Below are positions 1 to 8,298 of a stretch of 64,000 bases of DNA, piece after piece. The DNA comes from Sphingobacteriia bacterium 28-36-52 (GTDB lineage Bacteria; Bacteroidota; Bacteroidia; Chitinophagales; Chitinophagaceae): assembly GCA_002281575.1 (NCBI GenBank), contig NCGN01000005.1, positions 22,837-86,836 of the forward strand. Direction: 5' to 3'. Position 1 is the first letter of the stretch. The number at the start of each line of letters is the position of its first letter. A model generated the notes under the pieces. It did no database searches. It was not told the DNA's origin and saw nothing but the letters and a program-made list of their open reading frames with translations. A program made the translations under genes and the position numbers.

Positions 1-480
1 CACAAAATAAAATGGATGTGGAAGTTTCATATGGTGCACCATGCGGACACGCATGTAGATACCACTACCGCTAACAGACACCATCCAGGTGAAAGTGTTT
101 TTAGGGCGGTGTTCACCACCATTGGGGTGATTATTTGTGGCGCTCCTATGTGGCTGGTCATGTTGTACCAGAGTTTAAGTGCAGTATTGTCTCAATTCAA
201 TCATGCCAATATGCGTTTACCGCTTTGGTTAGACAATGCCATTAGTTGGGTAATTATTTCCCCCAATATGCACAAAGTGCACCACCATTATATGCAACCG
301 CAAACGGACAGTAATTACGGAAATATCTTTTCTATTTGGGATCGTTTGTTTGGCACTTATAATTACACTCCTGTGGAATCTTTGCGTTATGGTTTAGATG
401 TACTAGATGATAGTACAGATGAGGCCCTCAATTATCAGTTGAAGATTCCCTTCGACAATAGCATTAAAACACATTACTAG
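1..480 (+). CDS. Fatty acid hydroxylase / sterol desaturase family protein (5' end missing)
   Basis: The reading frame is open to the left edge of the window, so only the C-terminal part of the gene is present. It shows two histidine clusters typical of the membrane-bound di-iron hydroxylase superfamily: HMVHHAD near the start and HKVHHHY further on, separated by a hydrophobic stretch ([19 protein letters not shown]) that would span the membrane. The end ([11 protein letters not shown]) is the usual closing block of the family. Such enzymes hydroxylate or desaturate lipid chains using O2 and a di-iron centre. The substrate cannot be read from the sequence. A second family member lies at 28882-29655. 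The ATG at 16 is probably internal, because the codons before it (HKIKW) also fit the family. Confidence 0.85.
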   Translation, partial: HKIKWMWKFHMVHHADTHVDTTTANRHHPGESVFRAVFTTIGVIICGAPMWLVMLYQSLSAVLSQFNHANMRLPLWLDNAISWVIISPNMHKVHHHYMQPQTDSNYGNIFSIWDRLFGTYNYTPVESLRYGLDVLDDSTDEALNYQLKIPFDNSIKTHY

Positions 481-545
481 GAAGTTTCGCATCATTTTTT
501 TCTACTTCAGCCCGAGGTAGTGCATCTTTGTACAAAGTTTTATTT

Positions 546-1262
546 ATGAAGATTGTTGCTATGATTCCTGCGCGTTATGCAGCTACTCGTTTTCCTGCTA
601 AATTGATGCAGCAGCTCGGTAACAAATCGGTGATTCGTCATACCTATGATAATACGCTAGCCACCCGTTTATTCAGCGATGTAATTGTAGTAACCGATAG
701 CGATATTATTTTCAATGAAATCACTAGCAACGGAGGCAAAGCCATCATGAGTAAAAAAAATCATGAGAGTGGAAGCGATCGTATTGCAGAAGCTGCTGCT
801 GATTTAGATGTAGACATCATAGTAAACGTTCAAGGAGATGAACCCTTTGTACAAAAAGACCCTTTAGAAAAATTATTGACCACTTTTAATGAACCTAGTG
901 TACAGGTTGCTTCATTAATGCAAGAACTAAAAGACCCTGCTTTAATTGAAGATCCGAATTATGTTAAAGTAGCAGTAGACCGAAATATGAATTCACTGTT
1001 TTTTTCTCGCAGTGTTATTCCTTATCCTCGAGATAAAAATATGGCCATTCCTTATTATGAACATATTGGGGTATATGCCTTTCGTAAACAAGCATTACTC
1101 AATTTTACCAACTGGCCAATGACTCCATTAGAAGCCGCAGAAAAAATTGAATGCTTACGCTACCTAGAATATGGTGTGCCATTAAAAATGGTACTCACCC
1201 AGTACATGGGAGTGGAAATTGATACGCCGGAAGATTTAATAAAAGCCAGTAAGCTGTTATAG
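546..1262 (+). CDS. kdsB: 3-deoxy-manno-octulosonate cytidylyltransferase (CMP-Kdo synthetase)
   Basis: 238 aa. This enzyme activates Kdo (or 8-amino-Kdo) with CTP to CMP-Kdo for lipopolysaccharide inner-core synthesis in the cytoplasm. The N-terminal nucleotide-binding motif ([15 protein letters not shown], residues 7-21), the metal-binding NVQGDEPF block (about 94-101) and the late EIDTPEDL block are all present, and the length is normal. The ATG at 546 is chosen because [10 protein letters not shown] is the standard family start; a TTG at 528 would add six unsupported residues. The 3' end overlaps the convergent kdnB-like gene by 6 nt. That neighbour suggests the substrate may be the 8-amino derivative, which is an inference from context. 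Confidence 0.95.
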   Translation: MKIVAMIPARYAATRFPAKLMQQLGNKSVIRHTYDNTLATRLFSDVIVVTDSDIIFNEITSNGGKAIMSKKNHESGSDRIAEAAADLDVDIIVNVQGDEPFVQKDPLEKLLTTFNEPSVQVASLMQELKDPALIEDPNYVKVAVDRNMNSLFFSRSVIPYPRDKNMAIPYYEHIGVYAFRKQALLNFTNWPMTPLEAAEKIECLRYLEYGVPLKMVLTQYMGVEIDTPEDLIKASKLL

Positions 1263-2330
1263 TCTATCGTAAAGCGCTCTGAGTTTTTCACGGGTCATGA
1301 TGCTTTCCCAATCTTTACCCAACGCATTTTCCCATAAAGGCTTCATGCCCAAGGATACATTCATCATGGTTTCAAATTGTTCATCGGTTAATCCTTTACA
1401 AATACCTTGTGGTATTTCAATTTGATTTTTTTCTACCATCAGTTTGAATTCTTTTACACCTGTTGGATAATATTCTTCCAAATGATTCATGACTATGCAA
1501 TTGCCAATGCCGTGCTTGGTACCTAGTAAATAACTCAAACCATAACTCACTGCATGAGCAACTCCAACTTGTGAATAAGCAATGCTCATTCCACCTGCAT
1601 AAGAAGCCATCATCAATTGGTCATCACTTTCATCGTCCCATTGATTTTTTTCAACAAATACTTTTTGACAAAGCTGCAAAGCTTTCTCTCCATAGCTTTT
1701 GCTGAACTCATTTAAATAAGTGCCTTCTAAACTTTCTATACAATGGATATAACAATCCATTCCGGTATAAAATCGTTGATTTGCTGGAGCGTCTTTGGTT
1801 AACTCAGGGTCTAATACAATTTGGTCAAAGGGTGTAAAGTCTGAGTTCATTCCCAACTTACGCGTTGGTCCTGTTAATACGGTGGTTCTACTTACTTCGG
1901 CTCCAGTTCCACTTAAGGTAGGAATGCCAACTTTGTATACACCTGCTTCCTGAACCAAGTCCCATCCCTGGTAATCGGCTGATGATCCTGGATTGGTCAT
2001 CATCAAAGAAACCGCTTTCGCTAAATCCATGGTTGATCCACCACCTATACCAATTACGCCACTAATGGTTCCAAATTCTTCTTTTAATGAGCGAGCCAAC
2101 TCATCTACCTGACTCGTCTTTGGTTCGTAAGTAACATTGGCCAACACTATTTTGTCTTTGCCTCTTAATGGAATGCGATTCAACAATGTTTTCCCCTCAA
2201 AATAATGGTCTACTAAAAATACCATGGGGGCATCGCCCTTTCTATGTGGGGTCAATATTTCATCTAGTTGATTAAAACTGCCGCGGCCAAAAACCACATA
2301 ACTAACCATCTTAAAATTCCTGAAGCTCAT
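1257..2330 (-). CDS. kdnB: Iron-containing alcohol dehydrogenase, KdnB-like (Kdo 8-oxidase)
   Basis: 357 aa, group III metal-dependent alcohol dehydrogenase. The NAD-binding GGGS is at residues 96-99, and the metal ligands expected for the family are Asp192 and His196 (MDCYIH), His259 (GVAHA) and His273 (GTKHG). The overall sequence, including [26 protein letters not shown] and [19 protein letters not shown], resembles Shewanella KdnB as I remember it. KdnB oxidises C8 of Kdo so that the aminotransferase KdnA can make 8-amino-3,8-dideoxy-Kdo. Its position next to kdsB supports this role. No kdnA-type aminotransferase is visible in the window. It probably shares a transcript with the GH32 gene, 29 bp upstream. 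A general iron-dependent alcohol dehydrogenase is the alternative reading. Confidence 0.8.
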   Translation of the reverse strand: MSFRNFKMVSYVVFGRGSFNQLDEILTPHRKGDAPMVFLVDHYFEGKTLLNRIPLRGKDKIVLANVTYEPKTSQVDELARSLKEEFGTISGVIGIGGGSTMDLAKAVSLMMTNPGSSADYQGWDLVQEAGVYKVGIPTLSGTGAEVSRTTVLTGPTRKLGMNSDFTPFDQIVLDPELTKDAPANQRFYTGMDCYIHCIESLEGTYLNEFSKSYGEKALQLCQKVFVEKNQWDDESDDQLMMASYAGGMSIAYSQVGVAHAVSYGLSYLLGTKHGIGNCIVMNHLEEYYPTGVKEFKLMVEKNQIEIPQGICKGLTDEQFETMMNVSLGMKPLWENALGKDWESIMTREKLRALYDRL

Positions 2331-2359
2331 AGTGTTGTTTTACTTGGTAAAGTTCGTAT

Positions 2360-3847
2360 TTATTTCCAGATAGATCTCATAGGCCAGAACCATATATTCT
2401 CGAACACAGAGATATTACCATCACTAAAAAATTCTATGCCAGTATCGTTTTCTTCTGGGAATATTTGTGAAGTAAATACCAGTTCTCCATCATTGGCATA
2501 CACTTCAACAATACTTTTATCAAAGAAGATATGCAGTTTTACTTTATCGTTTTGTTGTTTTAAGTACGCATTCTTCTTAGCAAAATAGGGATACTGTTTG
2601 CTAAATCCTGAAGGAGTATTGGTTCTATCAATAAAAAGTTGTTCCAATGTGGCATCGTATCCAATTACAAAATTTCTGTTTCCACCAACTGCAATTTTAA
2701 TTCCACTAACACTTGTAATGGCAGGCTTCAACTCAACTTCCATTTCAAAACAATTGCTTCTAAATGGAAGAACATACCCATTCTTAACCGCAATTGGTCC
2801 TTGCAAAACTTGTCCGGTAGAACGTATGGCTCGTAAGGCTTTAACGGGTTCTTGCACGAGCACCCACTCTGATCCCATTTTTTTCACGGCTAATTTTCTA
2901 GGCAATGACATAGCACCTTTCCAAGGATTAGTAGGTATTTCATTAGCGTAGTTCCAGTTGTTGACCCAGCCTATCGAAATAGGAATTCGATCCGGTGTAT
3001 TCTTATATGTAATAGCGGCATAATAGTCGCTACCATAATCGGGCCTTACTACTTTATTTGATGGGTTTTCATTGTAAAATTTAGCGCCATCAAATTCCCC
3101 TACAAAATACTGCATGCTCGAGTTCTGTGATACCAATAATACCCATTTCTTTTTATCGGGTTCTCCTACAACAGGTACTTGTATTAAGTCGGGGCATTCC
3201 CAAACACCAGATGTATCGCCAATTGGTCCAAAATCACTTTGGAAAGTCCACTGCTTTAAACTGAATGAAGTATAAATCGAAATCATTTTTTCATTGGGCA
3301 TGGCTACCATCATCACCCATTGTCTGGTCTTATCGTGCCAAAATACATTGGGGTCTCTAAAATCACTCATATTTAAATCGAGCACAGGATTACCTGAATA
3401 CTTGTTCCAGGATTTTCCATGATCAATACTATAAGCTAAATGTTGGGATTGATTAACACTGTCGTGTGCCGTAAACACTGCCACTAGCGGTGGATTCTCT
3501 CTATTACTACTTAATGCACTAGTATTTTTTGCATCGTATACCACCGATCCTGAGAAAGCCATTTTACCATCTTCTTCCCTTAGTGCCAATGGCATTGGCG
3601 TCCACTTCACTAGGTCTTTGCTCACTGCATGTCCCCAACTCATATGTCCCCAAATATTTCCAAAGGGATTGTGTTGATAAAACAAATGGTATTGACCATT
3701 ATGGTATACTAATCCATTGGGGTCGTTGATCCAATTTTTTTGTGAAGAAAAATGGTACTGTGGCCTAAAGCGCTCCGCATAATAAGACGTTTGCGCATTT
3801 AGTATGAAAGGAAGTATGAATAAAATAAGACCGACCGTTTTTTTCAT
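2360..3847 (-). CDS. Secreted GH32 fructan hydrolase (levanase/invertase type)
   Basis: 495 aa with a signal peptide (hydrophobic LILFILPFIL, then NAQ at about residue 19), so it is exported to the periplasm or beyond. The three GH32 catalytic motifs are all present: WINDPNG with nucleophile Asp42, FRDPN with the transition-state Asp165, and WECPD with acid/base Glu217. The family hydrolyses beta-fructosides such as levan, inulin or sucrose. The five-bladed propeller is followed by a C-terminal beta-sandwich (DKSIVEVYANDG around 445). It begins 9 bp after uvrB on the same strand and is not near a SusCD pair or fructokinase, so it is not in a classic fructan utilisation locus. Substrate preference is not determinable here. 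Confidence 0.93.
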   Translation of the reverse strand: MKKTVGLILFILPFILNAQTSYYAERFRPQYHFSSQKNWINDPNGLVYHNGQYHLFYQHNPFGNIWGHMSWGHAVSKDLVKWTPMPLALREEDGKMAFSGSVVYDAKNTSALSSNRENPPLVAVFTAHDSVNQSQHLAYSIDHGKSWNKYSGNPVLDLNMSDFRDPNVFWHDKTRQWVMMVAMPNEKMISIYTSFSLKQWTFQSDFGPIGDTSGVWECPDLIQVPVVGEPDKKKWVLLVSQNSSMQYFVGEFDGAKFYNENPSNKVVRPDYGSDYYAAITYKNTPDRIPISIGWVNNWNYANEIPTNPWKGAMSLPRKLAVKKMGSEWVLVQEPVKALRAIRSTGQVLQGPIAVKNGYVLPFRSNCFEMEVELKPAITSVSGIKIAVGGNRNFVIGYDATLEQLFIDRTNTPSGFSKQYPYFAKKNAYLKQQNDKVKLHIFFDKSIVEVYANDGELVFTSQIFPEENDTGIEFFSDGNISVFENIWFWPMRSIWK

Positions 3848-3856
3848 GAATCAAAA

Positions 3857-5812
3857 TTATGCTTTCTCCATTTCTTTCTTCACTTTCTTAATAGCCGTTT
3901 CTACTTGCGGTATGGTTTTAAATTCTACTTGTTCTTCTGCAGCACTTGGCACCAAAGATTCTTCTTGTTGTAAAGCATATGGATTAGATGGATCATAGCC
4001 CTTAATATCTAGTACAGATGTTTGTGCAAAAACCTGCTCTTTGCTTTTACTAACCGTTGTTGGCGTAATGCCATGTTCTAAATTGTAGGCAATTTGCTTG
4101 GCCCTTCTTCTAGTGGTTTCATCAATGGTACGTTGCATGCTCTCGGTCATTTTATCTGCATAAAAAATAACCAATCCATTTACATTTCTTGCCGCACGAC
4201 CTGCTGTTTGTGTTAAAGAGCGTTCATTGCGCAAGAAGCCTTCTTTGTCTGCATCCAAAATAGCTACCAGCGACACTTCCGGCAGGTCCAATCCCTCCCT
4301 TAATAAATTCACCCCCACCAATACATCTATCACTCCCAAACGTAAGTCGCGCAAAATTTCTACGCGTTCCAATGTATCTACATCGGAGTGTATGTATTTA
4401 GATTTGATATTGATTCGGCCCAAGTACTTGTCCATTTCTTCGGCCATTCTTTTGGTTAAAGTAGTTACTAAAACCCGATCCCCTTTTTTAACCCGGTCGT
4501 CTATTGCATCTAATAGATCATCTATTTGATTGGTACTGGGTCTTATTTCTATTGGTGGATCTAATAAGCCAGTGGGTCTTACCACTTGCTCCACTACCAC
4601 TCCTCCTGTTTTCTCTAATTCATAGTCTCCGGGTGTGGCACTAACAAAAATGGTTTGACCTGTTAAACTTTCAAACTCATGAAAATTAAGTGGACGGTTA
4701 TCCATAGCACTGGGCAACCTGAATCCATAATCTACCAGCACCAGTTTTCTACTTCTATCGCCCCCATACATACCTGCCACTTGCGGAATGGTTTGGTGGC
4801 TCTCATCTATCACACATAAAAAATCTTTGGGAAAGTAATCCAATAAACAGAAGGGTCGAGTACCTGGTTTTCTTCTATCAAAAAACCTTGAATAGTTTTC
4901 AATTCCATTGCAATAGCCCAATTCACGAATCATTTCTAAATCGTATTCTACCCGCTCTTTTAAACGAGCCGCTTCTATAAACTTACCAACCGATTTAAAG
5001 TACTCCACCTGCAACATCATTTCATCTTGTATTTCGTGCATCACTTCTACAATCATGTCTTTGGGAGCAAGGTATAAGTTGGCGGGGAATATAGCCGCCG
5101 TGTCCATTAAGCCAATCCGCTTGTTGGTAGCGGTTTCTATGCTTTCAATCTCTTCAATTTCATCTCCAAAAAAAGTTACACGATAACCAAAATCTACATA
5201 CGGTAAATTGATGTCTACCGTATCACCTTTAACCCTAAAAGTTCCGCGGGTAAAATCGCCCTGCGAACGATTGTACAACGAGTTAACCAATGCGTGCAAG
5301 AAACCTTGTCGCGACAATACCTGTCCTTTTTGTATGCGAATAATGCCATTCTCATATTCAGTAGGGTTTCCCATACCATAAATACAACTTACGCTTGCCA
5401 CCACTATAATATCTCTGCGCCCACTTAATAATTGGGAAGTAGCTTGTAGTCTTAGTTTATCTAATTCTTCATTAATACTCAGGTCTTTTTCAATATAAGT
5501 ACCCGTCACCGGCATATATGCTTCTGGCTGATAGTAGTCGTAATAGCTTACAAAATAGCCCACTGCATTCTCAGGAAAAAACTGCTTGAACTCTCCATAC
5601 AATTGCGCCACTAAGGTTTTATTGTGGGTCAAAACCAGGGTTGGCCTTTGTACCTGCTGTATCAAATTGGCTATGGTAAATGTTTTACCACTTCCGGTTA
5701 CCCCCAATAAAGTTTGGTATTGTTCGCCTTCGTTTACCCCATCAACCAGTTCTTGTATGGCTTTAGGCTGATCCCCTGCTGGCTGATAATTCGTGTGTAA
5801 CTGAAAGGGCAT
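3857..5812 (-). CDS. uvrB: Excinuclease ABC subunit B, truncated UVR motif
   Basis: 651 aa; damage-recognition helicase of nucleotide excision repair, loaded by UvrA and working with UvrC. Walker A GVTGSGKT is at residues 37-44, the beta-hairpin region (SYYDYYQPEAYMP) follows, and the DESHQ box and C-terminal helicase motifs (LTKRMAEE, LREGLDLPEVSLV, QTAGRAARN) are intact. ATG 5812 is preferred over TTG 5830 because MPFQL is the family start. The oddity is the end: the protein stops at KKVKKEMEKA, about a third of the way into the UVR coiled-coil motif that normally contacts UvrC. Other frames beyond the stop do not encode the missing part. The GH32 start codon follows 9 bp later. Confidence 0.97.
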   Translation of the reverse strand: MPFQLHTNYQPAGDQPKAIQELVDGVNEGEQYQTLLGVTGSGKTFTIANLIQQVQRPTLVLTHNKTLVAQLYGEFKQFFPENAVGYFVSYYDYYQPEAYMPVTGTYIEKDLSINEELDKLRLQATSQLLSGRRDIIVVASVSCIYGMGNPTEYENGIIRIQKGQVLSRQGFLHALVNSLYNRSQGDFTRGTFRVKGDTVDINLPYVDFGYRVTFFGDEIEEIESIETATNKRIGLMDTAAIFPANLYLAPKDMIVEVMHEIQDEMMLQVEYFKSVGKFIEAARLKERVEYDLEMIRELGYCNGIENYSRFFDRRKPGTRPFCLLDYFPKDFLCVIDESHQTIPQVAGMYGGDRSRKLVLVDYGFRLPSAMDNRPLNFHEFESLTGQTIFVSATPGDYELEKTGGVVVEQVVRPTGLLDPPIEIRPSTNQIDDLLDAIDDRVKKGDRVLVTTLTKRMAEEMDKYLGRINIKSKYIHSDVDTLERVEILRDLRLGVIDVLVGVNLLREGLDLPEVSLVAILDADKEGFLRNERSLTQTAGRAARNVNGLVIFYADKMTESMQRTIDETTRRRAKQIAYNLEHGITPTTVSKSKEQVFAQTSVLDIKGYDPSNPYALQQEESLVPSAAEEQVEFKTIPQVETAIKKVKKEMEKA

Positions 5813-5882
5813 AACTAAAATATTGAGCAAATTTAGACCCTAATTATGGAAATCATTGTATGATCTATTTGAAAAATAAGTA

Positions 5883-6473
5883 TTATTTTCTTCTAATAGT
5901 ATGTATATAAACAGGGGGCTGTAAATATTGATTGGCTTCTTTTAAATCGTGTATTTTTCTAACGATGGGCATGCCTCTAACTACTGAGCCAAATGCAGCA
6001 AAGCCCAATCCGTCTTCCATATTTTCGCCTCCATAATCAAATCCAGTTTCGTCTTCTACCATTATAAAAAATTCAGGACCACCTGAACCCGGCTCGTTCC
6101 TTGCCATAGATATCGTACCTTCTTTGTGCAATATGCCGGTTTGTTTTGTAGACTCGTGTGGTATGCCTTGTAAGCTTTGTGCTAATTTGTTATTCGATTT
6201 CCATATACCTCCTTGAACTAAAAAAGCTTTTGGGGCATTAGATGGTTGGTTATACATATTTAGCACCCTGTAAAAATTGCATTGATTGTAATACCCTGAA
6301 TCTATATAATTCAGAAATGCATTAGCAGTTAACGGCGCTTTATTGGTATATAACTCTATTTCAATTTCTCCATACCCTGTTTCAATAATCACATGGGGTA
6401 ATCCTTTTTGTTCTGGCTCTTTGCAGGATGCTATAAATAGAAAGAAACAAATTGTGATAAACCATTTATTCAT
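5883..6473 (-). CDS. Cyclophilin-type peptidyl-prolyl isomerase, lipoprotein
   Basis: 196 aa. A lipoprotein signal (FFLFIASC, lipidated Cys17) places it in the periplasm on a membrane. The cyclophilin fold follows: VIIETGYGEIEIELY opens the barrel, NFYRVL carries the catalytic Arg region, FLVQGG and GSGGPEFFIMV are the core active-site blocks, and FGSVVRGMPIVRKI ends it. These enzymes catalyse proline cis-trans isomerisation during folding of exported proteins. The stop lies 4 bp after nothing else but 4 bp before the upstream gene's end, so it is probably co-transcribed with the phytase-like gene at 6478-7647. Confidence 0.9.
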   Translation of the reverse strand: MNKWFITICFFLFIASCKEPEQKGLPHVIIETGYGEIEIELYTNKAPLTANAFLNYIDSGYYNQCNFYRVLNMYNQPSNAPKAFLVQGGIWKSNNKLAQSLQGIPHESTKQTGILHKEGTISMARNEPGSGGPEFFIMVEDETGFDYGGENMEDGLGFAAFGSVVRGMPIVRKIHDLKEANQYLQPPVYIHTIRRK

Positions 6474-6477
6474 AGAA

Positions 6478-7647
6478 TCATTGGTTGGATATAGTTGATT
6501 GCTTTGTTAACTCTAAGAGTGTTATTTGCGACTTTTGAATGGGACTAAAATTATTATCAGATACCAATAATATGCTTCTATTTCCATTAGGCAAAATTGG
6601 ACCAAAACTAATTCCCTCAATATTATCTGTATAAATACCCAACTGATCAAAATTCACTAACAATGTTTTTTTCATCGGTTGATATTGTGCAGGCGCTTTT
6701 AAAGAAGCAAAATCTGATACGTCGGTTGCATTGGAGTAATCGGCTAAAAATATTTTAATACTACATGGTATTCTTCCTGTTGAATAGGATCTTTCTAGTA
6801 CAAAAAGCTGATTATTTCCAATCCATAAAAATTCTGGAACACTATTGATTTTAAATTCATTTACCGGATTGGGTATATGTGCAACTGGAGCTAACTCATA
6901 AGCATATTGTTTTATACACTGCTTGCTTTTACTATCAAAAGTATAGAATCGAATCATTGCTCCATTGGGCTTTAGGTCGGCTCTTGGACCATCTTCTTGC
7001 AATGGCTCTTCTACATTAACCATTAATTGTTGATAATTATTAATGTAGCTCATTCCTTCTAAAACACCATTCTGTCTAGGCCCTTTTTCTTGCAAACTCA
7101 TATAAAGATTAGCAGGCATTTGCAAGCTATCTTTCCAAGATCCATTTCTATTTACATAAAAAACGGAAGGATTAATTAAAATACTGTCTTTGCCCCTAAT
7201 AGTCCTTTCGCCTTCACTGCTCCAGACCAATAAATTATTGTTTGGATTGTATCGCATGCTTTCGGGATCCGGCGTTTTAAACGGGTTTTCTTTAGAACTC
7301 GGATAGGTTTTGCCCATTTCATCTTTTAAGTAAGAGCGCTTGGTGAATATTACTGTGTCAATTTTATTTTGATTGATAGCAATTTTTGCTTTGTAAAATC
7401 TAGCAGGGTTTAATGAAGAACGATCGTCGGATACCATATAATATTGATTATTCTTTTCATCATAATCAATAGAAGACAGCCCTCCAACAATGGTTTCCTC
7501 AAAAGTATAATTATGGGGAATGGTATACGTGTGCAAATACTTTAAATGAGTATTTGTAGGGGTGTAGTTTAAAGTTAATTGTTGCGTACTTGTGCAAGAA
7601 ACTAGCAGTGTAAAAAATAAAACCGAAATGCCTAAATTAATCTTCAT
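6478..7647 (-). CDS. Esterase-like activity of phytase family lipoprotein
   Basis: 389 aa. The signal peptide ends in a lipobox (LLVSC, Cys18), predicting a lipoprotein. The body matches the phytase-like esterase family (PF13449): VGGLSSIDYDEKNNQYYMVSDDR, then DPESMRY, SSEGER, LEGMSY and NVEEPL blocks, and the late FLWIGNNQLFVLERS. This is a beta-propeller family whose members are suggested to act on phosphate or other esters; biochemistry is thin, so the substrate is unknown. It sits 4 bp upstream of the cyclophilin gene and 36 bp downstream of the response regulator gene, so all four genes from 10144 to 5883 could form one transcript. Confidence 0.8.
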   Translation of the reverse strand: MKINLGISVLFFTLLVSCTSTQQLTLNYTPTNTHLKYLHTYTIPHNYTFEETIVGGLSSIDYDEKNNQYYMVSDDRSSLNPARFYKAKIAINQNKIDTVIFTKRSYLKDEMGKTYPSSKENPFKTPDPESMRYNPNNNLLVWSSEGERTIRGKDSILINPSVFYVNRNGSWKDSLQMPANLYMSLQEKGPRQNGVLEGMSYINNYQQLMVNVEEPLQEDGPRADLKPNGAMIRFYTFDSKSKQCIKQYAYELAPVAHIPNPVNEFKINSVPEFLWIGNNQLFVLERSYSTGRIPCSIKIFLADYSNATDVSDFASLKAPAQYQPMKKTLLVNFDQLGIYTDNIEGISFGPILPNGNRSILLVSDNNFSPIQKSQITLLELTKQSTISNQ

Positions 7648-7683
7648 AAAAACTGTTCAGGCGGCAAATGTAATAAAAATGGA

Positions 7684-8298
7684 CTACCATCGGTTTACCC
7701 GTGCATATTGCACCATCATGGCGGTATTTTTTAAATTCAGTTTTCTCAGAATATTTCTTCGGTGAGTATTGATTGTTAATACACTTAAATTAATCAATTC
7801 TGCTATTTCTTGACTGGTTAATCCCTTGCTGATTAATGAAACAATCTCTTTTTCTCTTTTGCTTAAACCGCCATCTTCCTCCTTTAATTGTGTTTGCGGT
7901 TCTTCGTCCCACATAAAGACATTATTTCCTGCAAGTACCCCTTCAATGGCTTCAATTAACTCATCCGATGATAGATTCTTGATAATATATCCTTTTACTC
8001 CCAATAGCATACACTGGCGCATAATTTCATTATCGTTTTCCATACTTAAGATAATAATGGAAGCTGGAGGATACTTTAGTAAAATTTTCTCGGCTACTTG
8101 GTAACCATTACCATCAGGAAAATGATAGTCTAATAAAAAAATATCGGGGCGCCTATCCTCGTATAATTGAAAAGCATCTTTTGCGGTAAATGCTTCTCCT
8201 ACCCAGTTAATCCATTCTTGTTCATTTAAAACCATTTTAATGCCCTCCGCAAATATTTTATGGTCGTCGGCAATGGCAATTCTTGTTCTATTGGGCAT
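7684..8298 (-). CDS. NarL/LuxR-type response regulator
   Basis: 204 aa. The N-terminal receiver domain has the acidic pair Asp11-Asp12, phospho-acceptor Asp57 (LLDYHFPDG) and the conserved Lys in YIIKN. The C-terminal LuxR helix-turn-helix is clear (LSKREKEIVSLISKGLTSQ and LNLKNTAMMV). It would bind DNA as a phosphorylated dimer. It overlaps the upstream histidine kinase by 11 nt, so the two are translationally coupled and almost certainly form one signalling pair. The target genes cannot be read directly; the immediate downstream genes (phytase-like lipoprotein and cyclophilin) are the simplest candidates. Confidence 0.95.
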   Translation of the reverse strand: MPNRTRIAIADDHKIFAEGIKMVLNEQEWINWVGEAFTAKDAFQLYEDRRPDIFLLDYHFPDGNGYQVAEKILLKYPPASIIILSMENDNEIMRQCMLLGVKGYIIKNLSSDELIEAIEGVLAGNNVFMWDEEPQTQLKEEDGGLSKREKEIVSLISKGLTSQEIAELINLSVLTINTHRRNILRKLNLKNTAMMVQYARVNRW

